Notes: generated by a model not told the origin, from the letters alone. 30,555 nt of DNA from Ruminococcaceae bacterium UBA1227 (GCA_002309175.1 DBWX01000010.1:15797-46351), one strand, 5' to 3'. Positions 15,206-23,421 are shown, counted from the stretch's first letter. Numbers and translations: made by a program.

Positions 15206-15882
15206 CGTATTACGTCCTTTATAATACTTACTCTCCACTTTATTTTCTGCATGAGCGATGTAGGGTTTCCGGTCAGGCTGTCCCCGCTTCTGCGGTACAG
15301 AAGGTAGGGAGTGTAAAGGAATTTTACTTTACCCTTTCGCTCTGCAATCAGTCCTATCCACTGGTCGTGCATGGGAAGATTGTCCGGAAACGGCAGAACA
15401 GCGTCCTTAAGCGAGGAACTGAAAGCCATACAGCAGCCCATGTAAGAGTTCTTTTTTATGTTTTTCAGGAAACCCGGCGCGCTGCCGTTTTTTTCAAAGA
15501 AGGATTCCTCAAGAACATTCAGGTTCTCATCGGTTATTTTTGCATCATGAAGTACGAGCAGTGCGCCGTCCTCAATCTCCCTGACGCAGGCGGCGACCTT
15601 GCCCGGCAGCCACACGTCGTCCTGGTCGGAAAGGAAGATTACATCACCCGTCGTCTGTGAAATCGCATACTCGAAGTTTTTGATGACTCCCTTTCCCGGC
15701 CCCTCGACATAGCGGATGCGCGGGTCGCCGATGCGGTCGACGACCGCCTTCGTGCCTCCCGACGGGTTGTCATCGGACACGATGACCTCGTCGTCGGCGC
15801 GAAGCTGCGTCAGGATCGAGCGAAGCTGCTCCTCTATGTACTTTTCTCCGTTGTATGCCGCAAGGGCAACCGAGACTTTCAA
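15202..15882 (-). CDS. Family 2 glycosyltransferase
   Basis: 226 residues. SVALAAYNGEKYIEEQLRSI opens the GT-A domain. VIVSDDNPSGGT and FLSDQDDVWLPGK give the nucleotide-sugar and DXD metal-binding segments, and MHDQWIGLIAERKG matches the acceptor-side region of rhamnosyltransferase-like GT2 proteins. It should act in the cytoplasm or at the membrane on a lipid-linked glycan, probably the teichoic acid linkage unit or a side group. The start is TTG at 15880-15882, supported by AAGGAG seven bases upstream. It is first in the five-gene teichoic cluster, driven by a promoter at 15916-15944. Confidence 0.88.
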   Translation of the reverse strand: MKVSVALAAYNGEKYIEEQLRSILTQLRADDEVIVSDDNPSGGTKAVVDRIGDPRIRYVEGPGKGVIKNFEYAISQTTGDVIFLSDQDDVWLPGKVAACVREIEDGALLVLHDAKITDENLNVLEESFFEKNGSAPGFLKNIKKNSYMGCCMAFSSSLKDAVLPFPDNLPMHDQWIGLIAERKGKVKFLYTPYLLYRRSGDSLTGNPTSLMQKIKWRVSIIKDVIR

Positions 15883-15915
15883 AGCACTGCTCCTTATAAT
15901 GAAAAATACTCAAAT

Positions 15916-15944
15916 ATTATACTACAACAGCGCCCTTTTTACAA
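15916..15944 (-). promoter_or_regulatory. Promoter of the teichoic-acid cluster
   Basis: On the minus strand TTGTAA (15939-15944), a 17-bp spacer and a perfect TATAAT (15916-15921), about 34 bp upstream of the first GT2 start. It diverges from the symporter promoter. Confidence 0.75.
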
Positions 15945-15971
15945 ATAAACGGAGAAAAAGCAAAAAAAGTG

Positions 15972-16000
15972 TTGACATTTGCAGAGCACTGTGGTACTTT
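15972..16000 (+). promoter_or_regulatory. Promoter of symporter-aroQ operon
   Basis: A perfect -35 TTGACA (15972-15977), a 17-bp spacer and -10 TACTTT (15995-16000), about 59 bp upstream of the symporter ATG. The -10 overlaps the first copy of a repeated palindromic element. Confidence 0.75.
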
Positions 16001-16027
16001 AAAGCAGTGAAGTGCACACTTTAAAGC
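15996..16027 (+). repeat. Tandem ACTTTAAAGC repeat, candidate operator
   Basis: The 10-mer ACTTTAAAGC occurs at 15996-16005 and 16018-16027, 22 bp apart, with the palindromic core CTTTAAAG in each copy and GTGCAC between them. The first copy covers the -10 box and the second lies in the leader. This is the placement expected of a repressor operator for the downstream symporter-aroQ unit. The regulator is unknown. Confidence 0.5.
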
Positions 16028-16058
16028 GCTAAATTACCCAAGAAAAGGACGATTTATT

Positions 16059-17666
16059 ATGAAACTCATGTCTGCTATCCTGCTCATATGCTTCTTCTCG
16101 CTTATGATAGGTGTAGGCCTCTATACGAGGAAGCGTGCGACAGACGTAAACGGATTCGTGCTCGGCAGCAGAAACGTAGGCCCCTGGCTTACCGCTTTCG
16201 CTTTCGGTACTTCTTACTTCTCTGCCGTAATATTTGTAGGTTACGCAGGTCAGTTCGGTTGGAACTTCGGTCTCTCAAGTACATGGGCAGGTCTCGGAAA
16301 TGCCTTTATAGGCTCCCTCCTCGCCTGGAACATTCTCGGAAGACGCACAAGGGTCATGACTCAGCACTACGACGCAAAGACCATGCCCGACTTCTTCGGC
16401 AAGAGATTTGACTCAAATGCTTTGAAAATTGCCGCTGCAATTATAGTATTTATATTCCTTATTCCGTACACTGCATCTCTCTACAACGGCCTCTCAAGCC
16501 TCTTCGGACTTGTTTTTGACATACCCTACTGGGCAGTCATTCTCGTAATGGCCGTACTCACCGGTGTATATGTCATCTTCGGCGGCTACATGGCCACTGC
16601 AATCAACGACTTCATCCAGGGCATTATCATGCTCTTCGGTATTACAGCCGTCATCCTTGCCGTGCTCAAGGCAAACGGCGGCCTTGTCGAGGCGACCAAG
16701 GCCCTCTCGCAGATCTCCGGAGATGCCGGCTGGGAAGGCGCATACTCGTCATTCCTCGGCCCCGATCCTCTGGCACTCCTCTTTGTAGTACTCCTTACAT
16801 CGCTCGGCACATGGGGCCTTCCCCAGATGGTCGGCAAGTTCTATGCCATCAAGAGTGAGAACGATATCCACAAGGGAACAATCATCTCAACATTCTTCGC
16901 AATCGTCGTTGCTGGCGGATGCTACTTCCTCGGCGGTTTCGGCCGTCTCTACAAGGATGCCGGCGTGGTCTTCAACCCCGCCACGGGCAAGCCGCTCTTT
17001 GATACAATAGTTCCGGCAATGCTCTCAACACTTCCCAGCGTTATAATCGCAGTCGTAATAGTACTCGTACTCTCGGCTTCCATGTCAACCCTCTCCTCTC
17101 TCGTACTTACATCCAGCTCAACTTTCACGCTCGATGTAATCAAGCCTCTTTCCAAGAAAGAGATGACAGAGAAGAAACAAGTGTTTATAATGAGATTGTT
17201 CATAGTATTCTTCATTGCGATCTCGGCGATTATCGCAGTCATCAAGGACGCACACCCCTCAGTCACCTTCATAGCTCAGATGATGGGTGTTTCATGGGGC
17301 GCTCTCGCAGGCTCATTCCTGGCTCCTTTCCTTCTCTCACTCTACTCAAAAAGTGTCACGAAGACGGCCACTGCAGTCTGCTTCGTATGGGGCTGCGCCA
17401 TAGCAATCCTTCAGATGATTGTCTCCCTCGGCGGTATTGATGTCACAGCCTGGGGAACTGTTCTCGGATACATCTTCAGGTCATCCATCAACTCCGGTGT
17501 TGTCGCAATGGTAGGCGGTCTCATCATCGTGCCGATAGTCAGCGCGTTTACCAAGAAACCGTCACAGAGCATCATTGACGATGCATTCTCAGCCTATGAA
17601 CGTACAATCACGGTCAAGGCCAAGGACAGCCTCGGTTTTGAGGAGACAAAAAAGGTGGTTAAATGA
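16059..17666 (+). CDS. Sodium:solute symporter (SSS family)
   Basis: 535 residues, with about thirteen predicted membrane helices, the usual SSS size and topology. FVLGSRNVGPWLTAFAFG followed by TSYFSAVIFVGYAGQ corresponds to the first helices of the transporter core. GGYMATAINDFIQGIIML and SASMSTLSSLVLTSSSTF match the conserved sodium-site region of PutP-like symporters. It should import an organic solute driven by sodium. The solute is unknown; its stop overlaps the start of aroQ (ATGA), so a shikimate-pathway-related acid is one possibility by context only. RBS AAAAGGA precedes the ATG, and it has its own promoter with a repeat element over it. Confidence 0.93.
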   Translation: MKLMSAILLICFFSLMIGVGLYTRKRATDVNGFVLGSRNVGPWLTAFAFGTSYFSAVIFVGYAGQFGWNFGLSSTWAGLGNAFIGSLLAWNILGRRTRVMTQHYDAKTMPDFFGKRFDSNALKIAAAIIVFIFLIPYTASLYNGLSSLFGLVFDIPYWAVILVMAVLTGVYVIFGGYMATAINDFIQGIIMLFGITAVILAVLKANGGLVEATKALSQISGDAGWEGAYSSFLGPDPLALLFVVLLTSLGTWGLPQMVGKFYAIKSENDIHKGTIISTFFAIVVAGGCYFLGGFGRLYKDAGVVFNPATGKPLFDTIVPAMLSTLPSVIIAVVIVLVLSASMSTLSSLVLTSSSTFTLDVIKPLSKKEMTEKKQVFIMRLFIVFFIAISAIIAVIKDAHPSVTFIAQMMGVSWGALAGSFLAPFLLSLYSKSVTKTATAVCFVWGCAIAILQMIVSLGGIDVTAWGTVLGYIFRSSINSGVVAMVGGLIIVPIVSAFTKKPSQSIIDDAFSAYERTITVKAKDSLGFEETKKVVK

Positions 17667-18097
17667 GAATACTGGTTTTAAACGGACCGAATATCAATAT
17701 GCTCGGCATAAGGGAGCCCGCCATCTACGGTGACGAGACCTATGACGACCTCTGCGGAAAAATTGAACGCTACTGCAACGAAAAGAAGATTCAGGTTGAA
17801 ATATACCAGTCAAATCACGAGGGCGATTTAGTCGATAAAATCCAGGCCGCGCACGGCAAGGCCGACGGAATCGTCATAAACGCGGCGGCGTACACCCACA
17901 CGAGTATCGCGATACTCGACGCGCTTCGTGCAGTGAATATTCCGGCCGTTGAAGTCCATATCTCAAACACAGACGAACGCGAGGAGTTTCGCAGACAGTC
18001 CTACCTGTCCGCCGCCTGTTTCGATGAAGTCATAGGCGAAGGCACAACGGGATATCTGAAAGCGATAGACAAAATCGTCGCGGAAGTCAGTAAATAA
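17663..18097 (+). CDS. aroQ: 3-dehydroquinate dehydratase, type II
   Basis: 144 residues, the normal type II length. MRILVLNGPNINMLGIREP opens the domain, with R17 and catalytic Y22 in AIYG. The flexible-loop region is followed by YQSNHEGDLVDKI, VINAAAYTHTS (N73), EVHISN (catalytic H99) and FRRQSYLS (R110/R111). The enzyme converts 3-dehydroquinate to 3-dehydroshikimate through a dodecamer in the cytoplasm, either in aromatic biosynthesis or in quinate catabolism. No other shikimate genes are near, and it is translationally coupled to a symporter instead, which is unusual. Confidence 0.96.
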   Translation: MRILVLNGPNINMLGIREPAIYGDETYDDLCGKIERYCNEKKIQVEIYQSNHEGDLVDKIQAAHGKADGIVINAAAYTHTSIAILDALRAVNIPAVEVHISNTDEREEFRRQSYLSAACFDEVIGEGTTGYLKAIDKIVAEVSK

Positions 18098-18103
18098 AGA
18101 CAA

Positions 18104-18131
18104 AAAAAGAAGCCCGGAAGGGCTTCTTTTT
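18104..18131. terminator. Bidirectional terminator between aroQ and amidohydrolase gene
   Basis: A 12-bp perfect stem AAAAAGAAGCCC / GGGCTTCTTTTT with a GGAA loop and T-runs in both directions. Its right arm contains most of the stop codon (TAA at 18130-18132) of the convergent amidohydrolase gene. Confidence 0.9.
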
Positions 18132-18942
18132 ATTTTGTGAATTTCCACCTTATCTGTTCAAGTGAGCTCTTAAGATGAGCGTCGAATTCCCTGTCGTCAA
18201 TTGCGGCTTTCAGAATTTCGTACTCCTTTTCCCTGTCGGCGTTATCAGTGCCGAGGCCTATCATACCGCCTATGTACCAGGCCTTCTTTATCATCTTCGC
18301 ATGGTCTGCAAGCACCTGTTTTAAAAATGCCTGATCATATTTCTTATCACCGACAAAGGCGGCGACGGCAGCTATGGTCGGCACCCAGACGGTGTCCGAG
18401 CTTGCCAGCATATCAATGCACTGCTCATCCATGAAATATCCGTGTTCTATTGAATCTGCTCCGGCAGAGAGGGCCATCTTTATGTTCTCTGCCCCGTTGA
18501 CATGCGCCATGACGGAGAAACCCTTGCCGTGGGCATATCCCACCATCAGGGAGACCTCCTCCTGTGTCAGGAACGGCTCAAAGTCGTTGCTGCCTCCGCA
18601 AAAGTCAACCACACCTGAGAGGATGAGCTTTATGAAATCAGCGCCCTCGCGCTCGGCCTCATCCACCAGGGACTTGTACTCATCAAAGTCCTTAAAACCC
18701 TTTCCGAGGAATGAGCCGTAACAGCCCTCCTTGTAAATGGCGAACACGGGAGTCCTGTAGTCTATTCCGAGCTCGGCCGCAATGGCCTTCGCGCGGAGGG
18801 AAACTCCGCGGCTGTCGCCGCCGTCACGCAAAAACGTGACGCCCGCGTCTTTGTACGCGGTGAGTTTCGCCCTTATCTGCTCATCGGAGAGTTCCTTTTC
18901 GGGGAGAGCAATATGAACATGTAAGTCTGCTGAATAATTCAT
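18130..18942 (-). CDS. Compact metal-dependent amidohydrolase
   Basis: 270 residues from the ATG at 18942, which has AAGGGG nearby. Longer in-frame starts would lie inside galE. A full set of amidohydrolase-superfamily metal ligands is visible: DLHVH (H8, H10), FIKLILSG (K105, likely carbamylated), AHVNG (H147), IEHGYF (H167) and GTDN (D233). That pattern indicates a binuclear TIM-barrel hydrolase acting on an amide or cyclic imide or peptide. The protein lacks the N-terminal beta-sandwich present in many 400-residue relatives, and the barrel begins at residue 5. It lies 10 bp after galE, an unusual partner, so the substrate cannot be guessed from context. Confidence 0.85.
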   Translation of the reverse strand: MNYSADLHVHIALPEKELSDEQIRAKLTAYKDAGVTFLRDGGDSRGVSLRAKAIAAELGIDYRTPVFAIYKEGCYGSFLGKGFKDFDEYKSLVDEAEREGADFIKLILSGVVDFCGGSNDFEPFLTQEEVSLMVGYAHGKGFSVMAHVNGAENIKMALSAGADSIEHGYFMDEQCIDMLASSDTVWVPTIAAVAAFVGDKKYDQAFLKQVLADHAKMIKKAWYIGGMIGLGTDNADREKEYEILKAAIDDREFDAHLKSSLEQIRWKFTK

Positions 18943-18952
18943 TTCTTTCCCC

Positions 18953-19969
18953 TTAAGAATTGTAACCGTCGGGATTCTTTGACTGCCAGTTCCAGGATGA
19001 CGCACACATATCGTCAAGGCCGAGCTCCGCTGTCCAGCCGAGCTCGTTCTTCGCCTTGTCGGCGTTGCAGTAGCAGGTCGCTATGTCGCCGGGACGGCGG
19101 AATTTAATCTCATACGGCAATGTCTTGCCGCAGGCCTTCTCATAGGCGTGCAGGACGTCGAGTACGCTGTAGCCGTTGCCCGTGCCGAGGTTGTAAATAC
19201 TCACACCAGAGCCGGGTTCAATCTTTTTAAGCGCTTTCACATGGCCGCGGGCAAGGTCCACGACGTGAATATAGTCGCGCACGCCCGTGCCGTCCGGCGT
19301 GTCGTAGTCATTTCCGAATACACCGAGTGCCTCCCTCTTGCCTATCGCGACCTGCGCGATGTAAGGCACGAGGTTGTTCGGAATGCCCTTCGGGTCCTCG
19401 CCGATAAGGCCGCTCTCGTGCGCGCCTATCGGATTGAAATATCTTAAAATGACGACATTCCACTCCGGATCCGAAGTGTGAAGGTCAGTCAGGATCTGCT
19501 CTATCATCGACTTTGTCCAGCCGTAGGGATTTGTGGGGCTGCCCTTCGGGCAGTCCTCTGTGATGGGTATAAACGCGGGGTCGCCGTAAACCGTGGCTGA
19601 TGAGGAGAAGATTATATTCTTCACACCATGAGCACGCATTACATTGCAGAGGTTAAGCGTACCGGTTATGTTATTCTGGTAGTATTCCAGAGGCTTCTCA
19701 ACCGACTCACCGACTGCCTTGAGGCCGGCAAAGTGAATGACCGCATCTATCTTCTCGGATGAGAAAACCTTCTCAAGAGCGTCGACATCGAGTATGTCCG
19801 CCTTATAGAACTTCACCTTTTTGCCTGTAATCTTTTCAACTCTCTCAAGTGCGACTTCGGAGGAGTTTGAGAGGTTATCCAGGACTACGACATCGTAGCC
19901 CTCGTTTAAAAGTTCAACGCATGTATGGCTGCCGATGTAGCCGGCACCGCCCGTACAGAGTATGGTCAT
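18953..19969 (-). CDS. galE: UDP-glucose 4-epimerase
   Basis: 338 residues from the ATG at 19969 with GGAGG six bases upstream. An upstream in-frame start would run through the terminator hairpin and is rejected. ILCTGGAGYIGSHT is the NAD-binding loop, FSSSATVYGD supplies the catalytic Ser (S124), and NPYGWTKSM gives Y149 and K153 of the YxxxK pair. ILRYFNPIGAH, GVRDYIHVVDLA and FRRPGDIATC are family signatures. It interconverts UDP-glucose and UDP-galactose in the cytoplasm and so supplies wall and capsule sugars as well as galactose catabolism. Confidence 0.97.
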   Translation of the reverse strand: MTILCTGGAGYIGSHTCVELLNEGYDVVVLDNLSNSSEVALERVEKITGKKVKFYKADILDVDALEKVFSSEKIDAVIHFAGLKAVGESVEKPLEYYQNNITGTLNLCNVMRAHGVKNIIFSSSATVYGDPAFIPITEDCPKGSPTNPYGWTKSMIEQILTDLHTSDPEWNVVILRYFNPIGAHESGLIGEDPKGIPNNLVPYIAQVAIGKREALGVFGNDYDTPDGTGVRDYIHVVDLARGHVKALKKIEPGSGVSIYNLGTGNGYSVLDVLHAYEKACGKTLPYEIKFRRPGDIATCYCNADKAKNELGWTAELGLDDMCASSWNWQSKNPDGYNS

Positions 19970-19994
19970 ATAAGACCTCCAGTCCCTTATAGTG

Positions 19995-20025
19995 AAAAAC
20001 CGACCTGAATGCCAGGTCGGTTTTT
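19995..20025 (-). terminator. Terminator after the GlsB-like gene
   Basis: A 12-bp inverted repeat AAAAACCGACCT / AGGTCGGTTTTT with a 7-base loop between the GlsB-like gene (ends 20038) and galE. A T-run follows on the minus strand. Confidence 0.85.
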
Positions 20026-20037
20026 TCCCGATAGTAT

Positions 20038-20316
20038 TTAAGCTTTCTTTTCCTTGATCTTGCCTACAACAAAGATGATAAGGCAAGCGCCTACAAGGGC
20101 GATAAGGATTGCCGGAATGAAGCTTCCGGGAGCAGCAAAGCCCTTACCTGTAACCTTGCCAATAATTAAAAGGAAGATTGAACCGAGAGCAGAGCCGCCG
20201 AGGCCGTAGAGAAGATTCTGCCAGAGAGGCATATCAACTTTCATGATTTTCTCTGCAAGCCAGCCGGCAATGATGCCGCCTAAAATTGTGAAAATAAAAC
20301 CGAATCCTGGAAACAT
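20038..20316 (-). CDS. GlsB/YeaQ/YmgE family stress-associated membrane protein
   Basis: 92 residues from the ATG at 20316, preceded by AAGGAGG. Three hydrophobic glycine-rich helices are visible (about 5-20, 32-54 and 67-86): FTILGGIIAGWLAEKIM opens the protein and LLYGLGGSALGSIFLLIIG follows. This is the layout of the GlsB/YeaQ/YmgE transglycosylase-associated family of small envelope proteins linked to stress in other bacteria. The molecular role is not established. It sits directly after dnaJ but has its own strong promoter overlapping the dnaJ end, so it can be expressed with or apart from the heat-shock operon. Confidence 0.88.
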   Translation of the reverse strand: MFPGFGFIFTILGGIIAGWLAEKIMKVDMPLWQNLLYGLGGSALGSIFLLIIGKVTGKGFAAPGSFIPAILIALVGACLIIFVVGKIKEKKA

Positions 20317-20346
20317 AAAAATGTCCTCCTTTATTAAGATAGGTTC

Positions 20347-20374
20347 ATTATACCACAAAATTACATATCGTCAA
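20347..20374 (-). promoter_or_regulatory. Promoter of GlsB-like gene inside dnaJ 3' end
   Basis: On the minus strand TTGACG (20369-20374), a 16-bp spacer and TATAAT (20347-20352) with an upstream TGG (extended -10). The -35 lies within the last codons of dnaJ. Confidence 0.75.
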
Positions 20375-21566
20375 AAGCATCTTTCATTTTTTCGAATATT
20401 GTACGTTTTTTATTGGCTGATTCAGAGTAACCCGTGGCATCGTTTTTCGGCTTGTCGATGTATTCGGCATCGAACTGGGCGAGAAGCTCTTTCTGATGCT
20501 CCGTGACCTTCTTCGGTACATCGACTATTACGGTGACGTACTGATCGCCGCGGATGTTCGGGTTGTTTACATTTACTATGCCGCGCTCACGAAGTCTGAA
20601 GCGTGTTCCTGACTGCGTGCCGGCCGGCATGTTATACTTGACCTTGCCGTCAAGTGTAGGTACGTAGATTTCGGCACCCAGGACCGCCATCGAATAGGTG
20701 ATGCGTACATTGCAGAAAACATCGTAGCCGTCACGCTCGAAGATGGGATGAGGCTTGATGTTCGGAATGACGTAGAGGTCACCCTGAGGTCCTCCGTTCG
20801 CACCGTAGTTACCCTGGCCGCGGATGGTGAAGGCATTGCCCACGTCGATACCGGCGGGGACCTTGACCTCCATGGTAGCGGTGCGGCGTATCATGCCGAC
20901 GCCCTTACAGCGCGGGCAGGGATCCTTGACGATCTTGCCCTTGCCGTCGCACTTCGGGCAGGGTTTCGTGGACTGGAATACGCCGAAAGGCGTACGCGAC
21001 TGCGTCGTGACCTGACCGGAGCCGTGGCACTCGGAACAGGTCTCCGTGCCCGTGCCCTCCTTGCAGCCTGAGCCGTGACATACGTCACAGGGCTCAATGC
21101 GCAGGAAGTCTATAGTCTTCTTGCAGCCTTTCGCAGCCTCCTCAAAAGTGAGGTTTACGCGGGCTTCGATATTGGAGCCGCGGCGAGGCGCGTTGGGATT
21201 CGCGGAACGTCCGCCGAATCCGCCGAAGCCGCTGCCGAAACCGCCGAAGCCGCCGCCGAAGATACTCGAGAAGATATCGCCGAGATCACCGAAGTCGGCA
21301 TATCCGCCGCCTCCGGCACCGCCGCCGAAGCCGTTCGGGTCAACGCCGGCATGGCCGAAGCGGTCGTAACGGGATTTCTTGTCGGGATCCGACAGAATCT
21401 CGTACGCTTCGTTTACCTCTTTGAAATGCTTCTCGGCTTCGGCATCACCCGGATTGAGGTCCGGGTGATACTGCTTGGCCTTTTTTCTGTATGCTTTTTT
21501 TATCTCGTCCTCGGACGCGGATTTATCCACGCCCAGGACCTCATAAAAATCTCTCTTATCAGCCAT
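20361..21566 (-). CDS. dnaJ: Chaperone protein DnaJ
   Basis: 401 residues. The J domain (1-70) holds the HPD motif at H34-P35-D36. A Gly/Phe-rich region follows (about 75-120). Next come four zinc-binding CxxCxGxG repeats (CDVCHGSG, CSECHGSG, CPKCDGKG and CPRCKGVG), then the C-terminal client-binding domains with GDLYV and the later RGDQYVTV. It presents clients to DnaK and stimulates DnaK's ATPase in the cytoplasm. It starts 16 bp after dnaK and is the last gene of the class I heat-shock operon. It is a full-length type I DnaJ with no missing motif. Confidence 0.98.
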   Translation of the reverse strand: MADKRDFYEVLGVDKSASEDEIKKAYRKKAKQYHPDLNPGDAEAEKHFKEVNEAYEILSDPDKKSRYDRFGHAGVDPNGFGGGAGGGGYADFGDLGDIFSSIFGGGFGGFGSGFGGFGGRSANPNAPRRGSNIEARVNLTFEEAAKGCKKTIDFLRIEPCDVCHGSGCKEGTGTETCSECHGSGQVTTQSRTPFGVFQSTKPCPKCDGKGKIVKDPCPRCKGVGMIRRTATMEVKVPAGIDVGNAFTIRGQGNYGANGGPQGDLYVIPNIKPHPIFERDGYDVFCNVRITYSMAVLGAEIYVPTLDGKVKYNMPAGTQSGTRFRLRERGIVNVNNPNIRGDQYVTVIVDVPKKVTEHQKELLAQFDAEYIDKPKNDATGYSESANKKRTIFEKMKDAFDDM

Positions 21567-21582
21567 CTGAATTTAATTCCTT

Positions 21583-23421
21583 TTAGTCAACGTCTGTGAA
21601 TTTAACGTCCTCGGCATCGCCGTCAGGAGCTGCGCCGCCGGTAAACTGGCTCGGATCAAATCCTGCCGCCTGCGGGTCGCCCTGAGGAGCGTTGGCCTTG
21701 TAGAGTTTCTCGGAGACATCGTAGAACTTCTTCTGGAGCTCTTCCTGACGGCTCTTGATGAGGTTCATATCCTCACCCTTCAAAGCTTCCTTCAGGTTAT
21801 CGATAAGCTTCTCAAGTTCCTCTTTGTCGGATGCCTCGAACTTGTCGGCCTCGTCAACGAGGATCTTCTCGCACTGGAATACCATCTGGTCAGCTGCGTT
21901 TCTGGTGTCGACATCCTCACGGCGCTGCTTGTCCTCTGCGGCAAACTTCTCTGCCTCCTGGACTGCCTTCTCAATGTCCTCCTTGGACATGTTGGAAGAA
22001 GCCGTAATGGAGATTGACTGCTCCTTGCCTGTACCGAGATCCTTTGCGGAAACGTGTACGATACCGTTGGCGTCTATGTCGAATGTTACTTCAATCTGAG
22101 GTGTTCCGCGGCGTGCCGGGAGAATACCGTCAAGATGGAAGAGGCCTATCTGCTTGTTGTCCTTTGCGAACTCACGCTCACCCTGAAGAACGTTTACTTC
22201 AACGGATGTCTGGTTGTCGGCAGCCGTGGAGAAGATCTGGCTCTTCTTTGTCGGGATTGTGGTGTTACGCTCGATGATCTTTGTGGAGATACCGCCGAGT
22301 GTCTCAATACCGAGTGACAGCGGAGTTACATCGAGGAGAAGGAGACCCTTTACATCGCCGCCGAGTACGCCGCCCTGAAGGGCTGCGCCCATGGCTACGC
22401 ACTCATCCGGGTTAATGCCCTTGAAGGGTTCCTTGCCGATGAATTTCTGAACTGCTTCCTGTACAGCCGGGATTCTTGAAGAACCGCCGACCATAAGTAC
22501 CTTGTCTATCTCAGAGGTCTTGAGACCCGAGTCGGACATTGCCTGACGTACGGGACCCATTGTGCTCTCAACGAGGTCTGCAGTGAGTTCGTTGAACTTA
22601 GCACGTGTGAGAGTCATCTCAAGGTGCTTGGGACCGTTTGCGTCTGCTGTGATGAACGGAAGTGAGATGTTCGATGTAGTTACGCCGGAAAGCTCAATCT
22701 TGGCCTTTTCAGCAGCTTCCTTGAGACGCTGCATTGCCATCTTGTCGCCCTTGAGGTCGATGCCTTCGGTCTTCTTGAACTCTTCTGCCATCCAGTCGAT
22801 TATTCTCTGGTCGAAGTCGTCACCGCCCAGACGGTTGTTACCGGCTGTCGCGAGAACTTCCTGAACACCGTCGCCCATCTCGATGATGGATACATCGAAT
22901 GTACCGCCGCCGAGGTCGTAGACCATGATCTTCTGGTCCTCGCCCTTGTCTATGCCGTAAGCAAGCGCTGCGGCTGTGGGCTCGTTTATGATTCTCTTGA
23001 CCTCAAGGCCCGCAATCTTACCTGCGTCCTTTGTGGCCTGACGCTGTGCGTCGGTGAAATATGCGGGAACAGTGATAACAGCCTCTGTTACCTTGTCGCC
23101 GAGATATGCCTCTGCATCAGCCTTAAGCTTCTGAAGAATCATCGCGGAAATCTCCTGCGGGGTGTACTTCTTGCCGTCAATATTTACTTTGTAGTCAGAA
23201 CCCATCTGACGTTTGATTGATGACACTGTTCTTTCGGGATTTGTGATAGCCTGGCGTTTTGCCACCTGGCCTACCATACGCTCGCCGTCCTTGCCGAATG
23301 CTACAACCGAAGGGGTTGTTCTTGCGCCTTCAGCGTTGGCGATAACAACTGCTTCACCGCCCTCAATGACGGAAACGCATGAATTTGTTGTACCAAGGTC
23401 AATACCTACTATTTTAGCCAT
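21583..23421 (-). CDS. dnaK: Chaperone protein DnaK (Hsp70)
   Basis: 612 residues. The ATPase domain opens with KIVGIDLGTTNSCVSVIEGG. It then shows VITVPAYFTDAQRQATKDAG, IINEPTAAALAYG, VYDLGGGTFDVSI and VLMVGGSSRIPAVQEAV. The substrate-binding domain starts near residue 360 (LLLDVTPLSLGIETLGG) and the alpha-helical lid ends in an acidic tail EDVKFTDVD. The N-terminal ATPase domain is of the shorter Gram-positive form, consistent with a Firmicutes host. It binds exposed hydrophobic segments of client proteins. It lies between grpE (19-bp gap) and dnaJ. Confidence 0.99.
   Translation of the reverse strand: MAKIVGIDLGTTNSCVSVIEGGEAVVIANAEGARTTPSVVAFGKDGERMVGQVAKRQAITNPERTVSSIKRQMGSDYKVNIDGKKYTPQEISAMILQKLKADAEAYLGDKVTEAVITVPAYFTDAQRQATKDAGKIAGLEVKRIINEPTAAALAYGIDKGEDQKIMVYDLGGGTFDVSIIEMGDGVQEVLATAGNNRLGGDDFDQRIIDWMAEEFKKTEGIDLKGDKMAMQRLKEAAEKAKIELSGVTTSNISLPFITADANGPKHLEMTLTRAKFNELTADLVESTMGPVRQAMSDSGLKTSEIDKVLMVGGSSRIPAVQEAVQKFIGKEPFKGINPDECVAMGAALQGGVLGGDVKGLLLLDVTPLSLGIETLGGISTKIIERNTTIPTKKSQIFSTAADNQTSVEVNVLQGEREFAKDNKQIGLFHLDGILPARRGTPQIEVTFDIDANGIVHVSAKDLGTGKEQSISITASSNMSKEDIEKAVQEAEKFAAEDKQRREDVDTRNAADQMVFQCEKILVDEADKFEASDKEELEKLIDNLKEALKGEDMNLIKSRQEELQKKFYDVSEKLYKANAPQGDPQAAGFDPSQFTGGAAPDGDAEDVKFTDVD

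Noticed and set aside
19970..20086. Longer start for galE
   Set aside because: It runs through the terminator of the upstream gene, while GGAGG precedes the ATG at 19969 and the NAD-binding loop begins at once.
21155..21369. Low-complexity frames antisense to the Gly/Phe region of dnaJ
   Set aside because: Pro/Ala-rich frames are the mirror of the Gly/Phe-rich codons, not genes.
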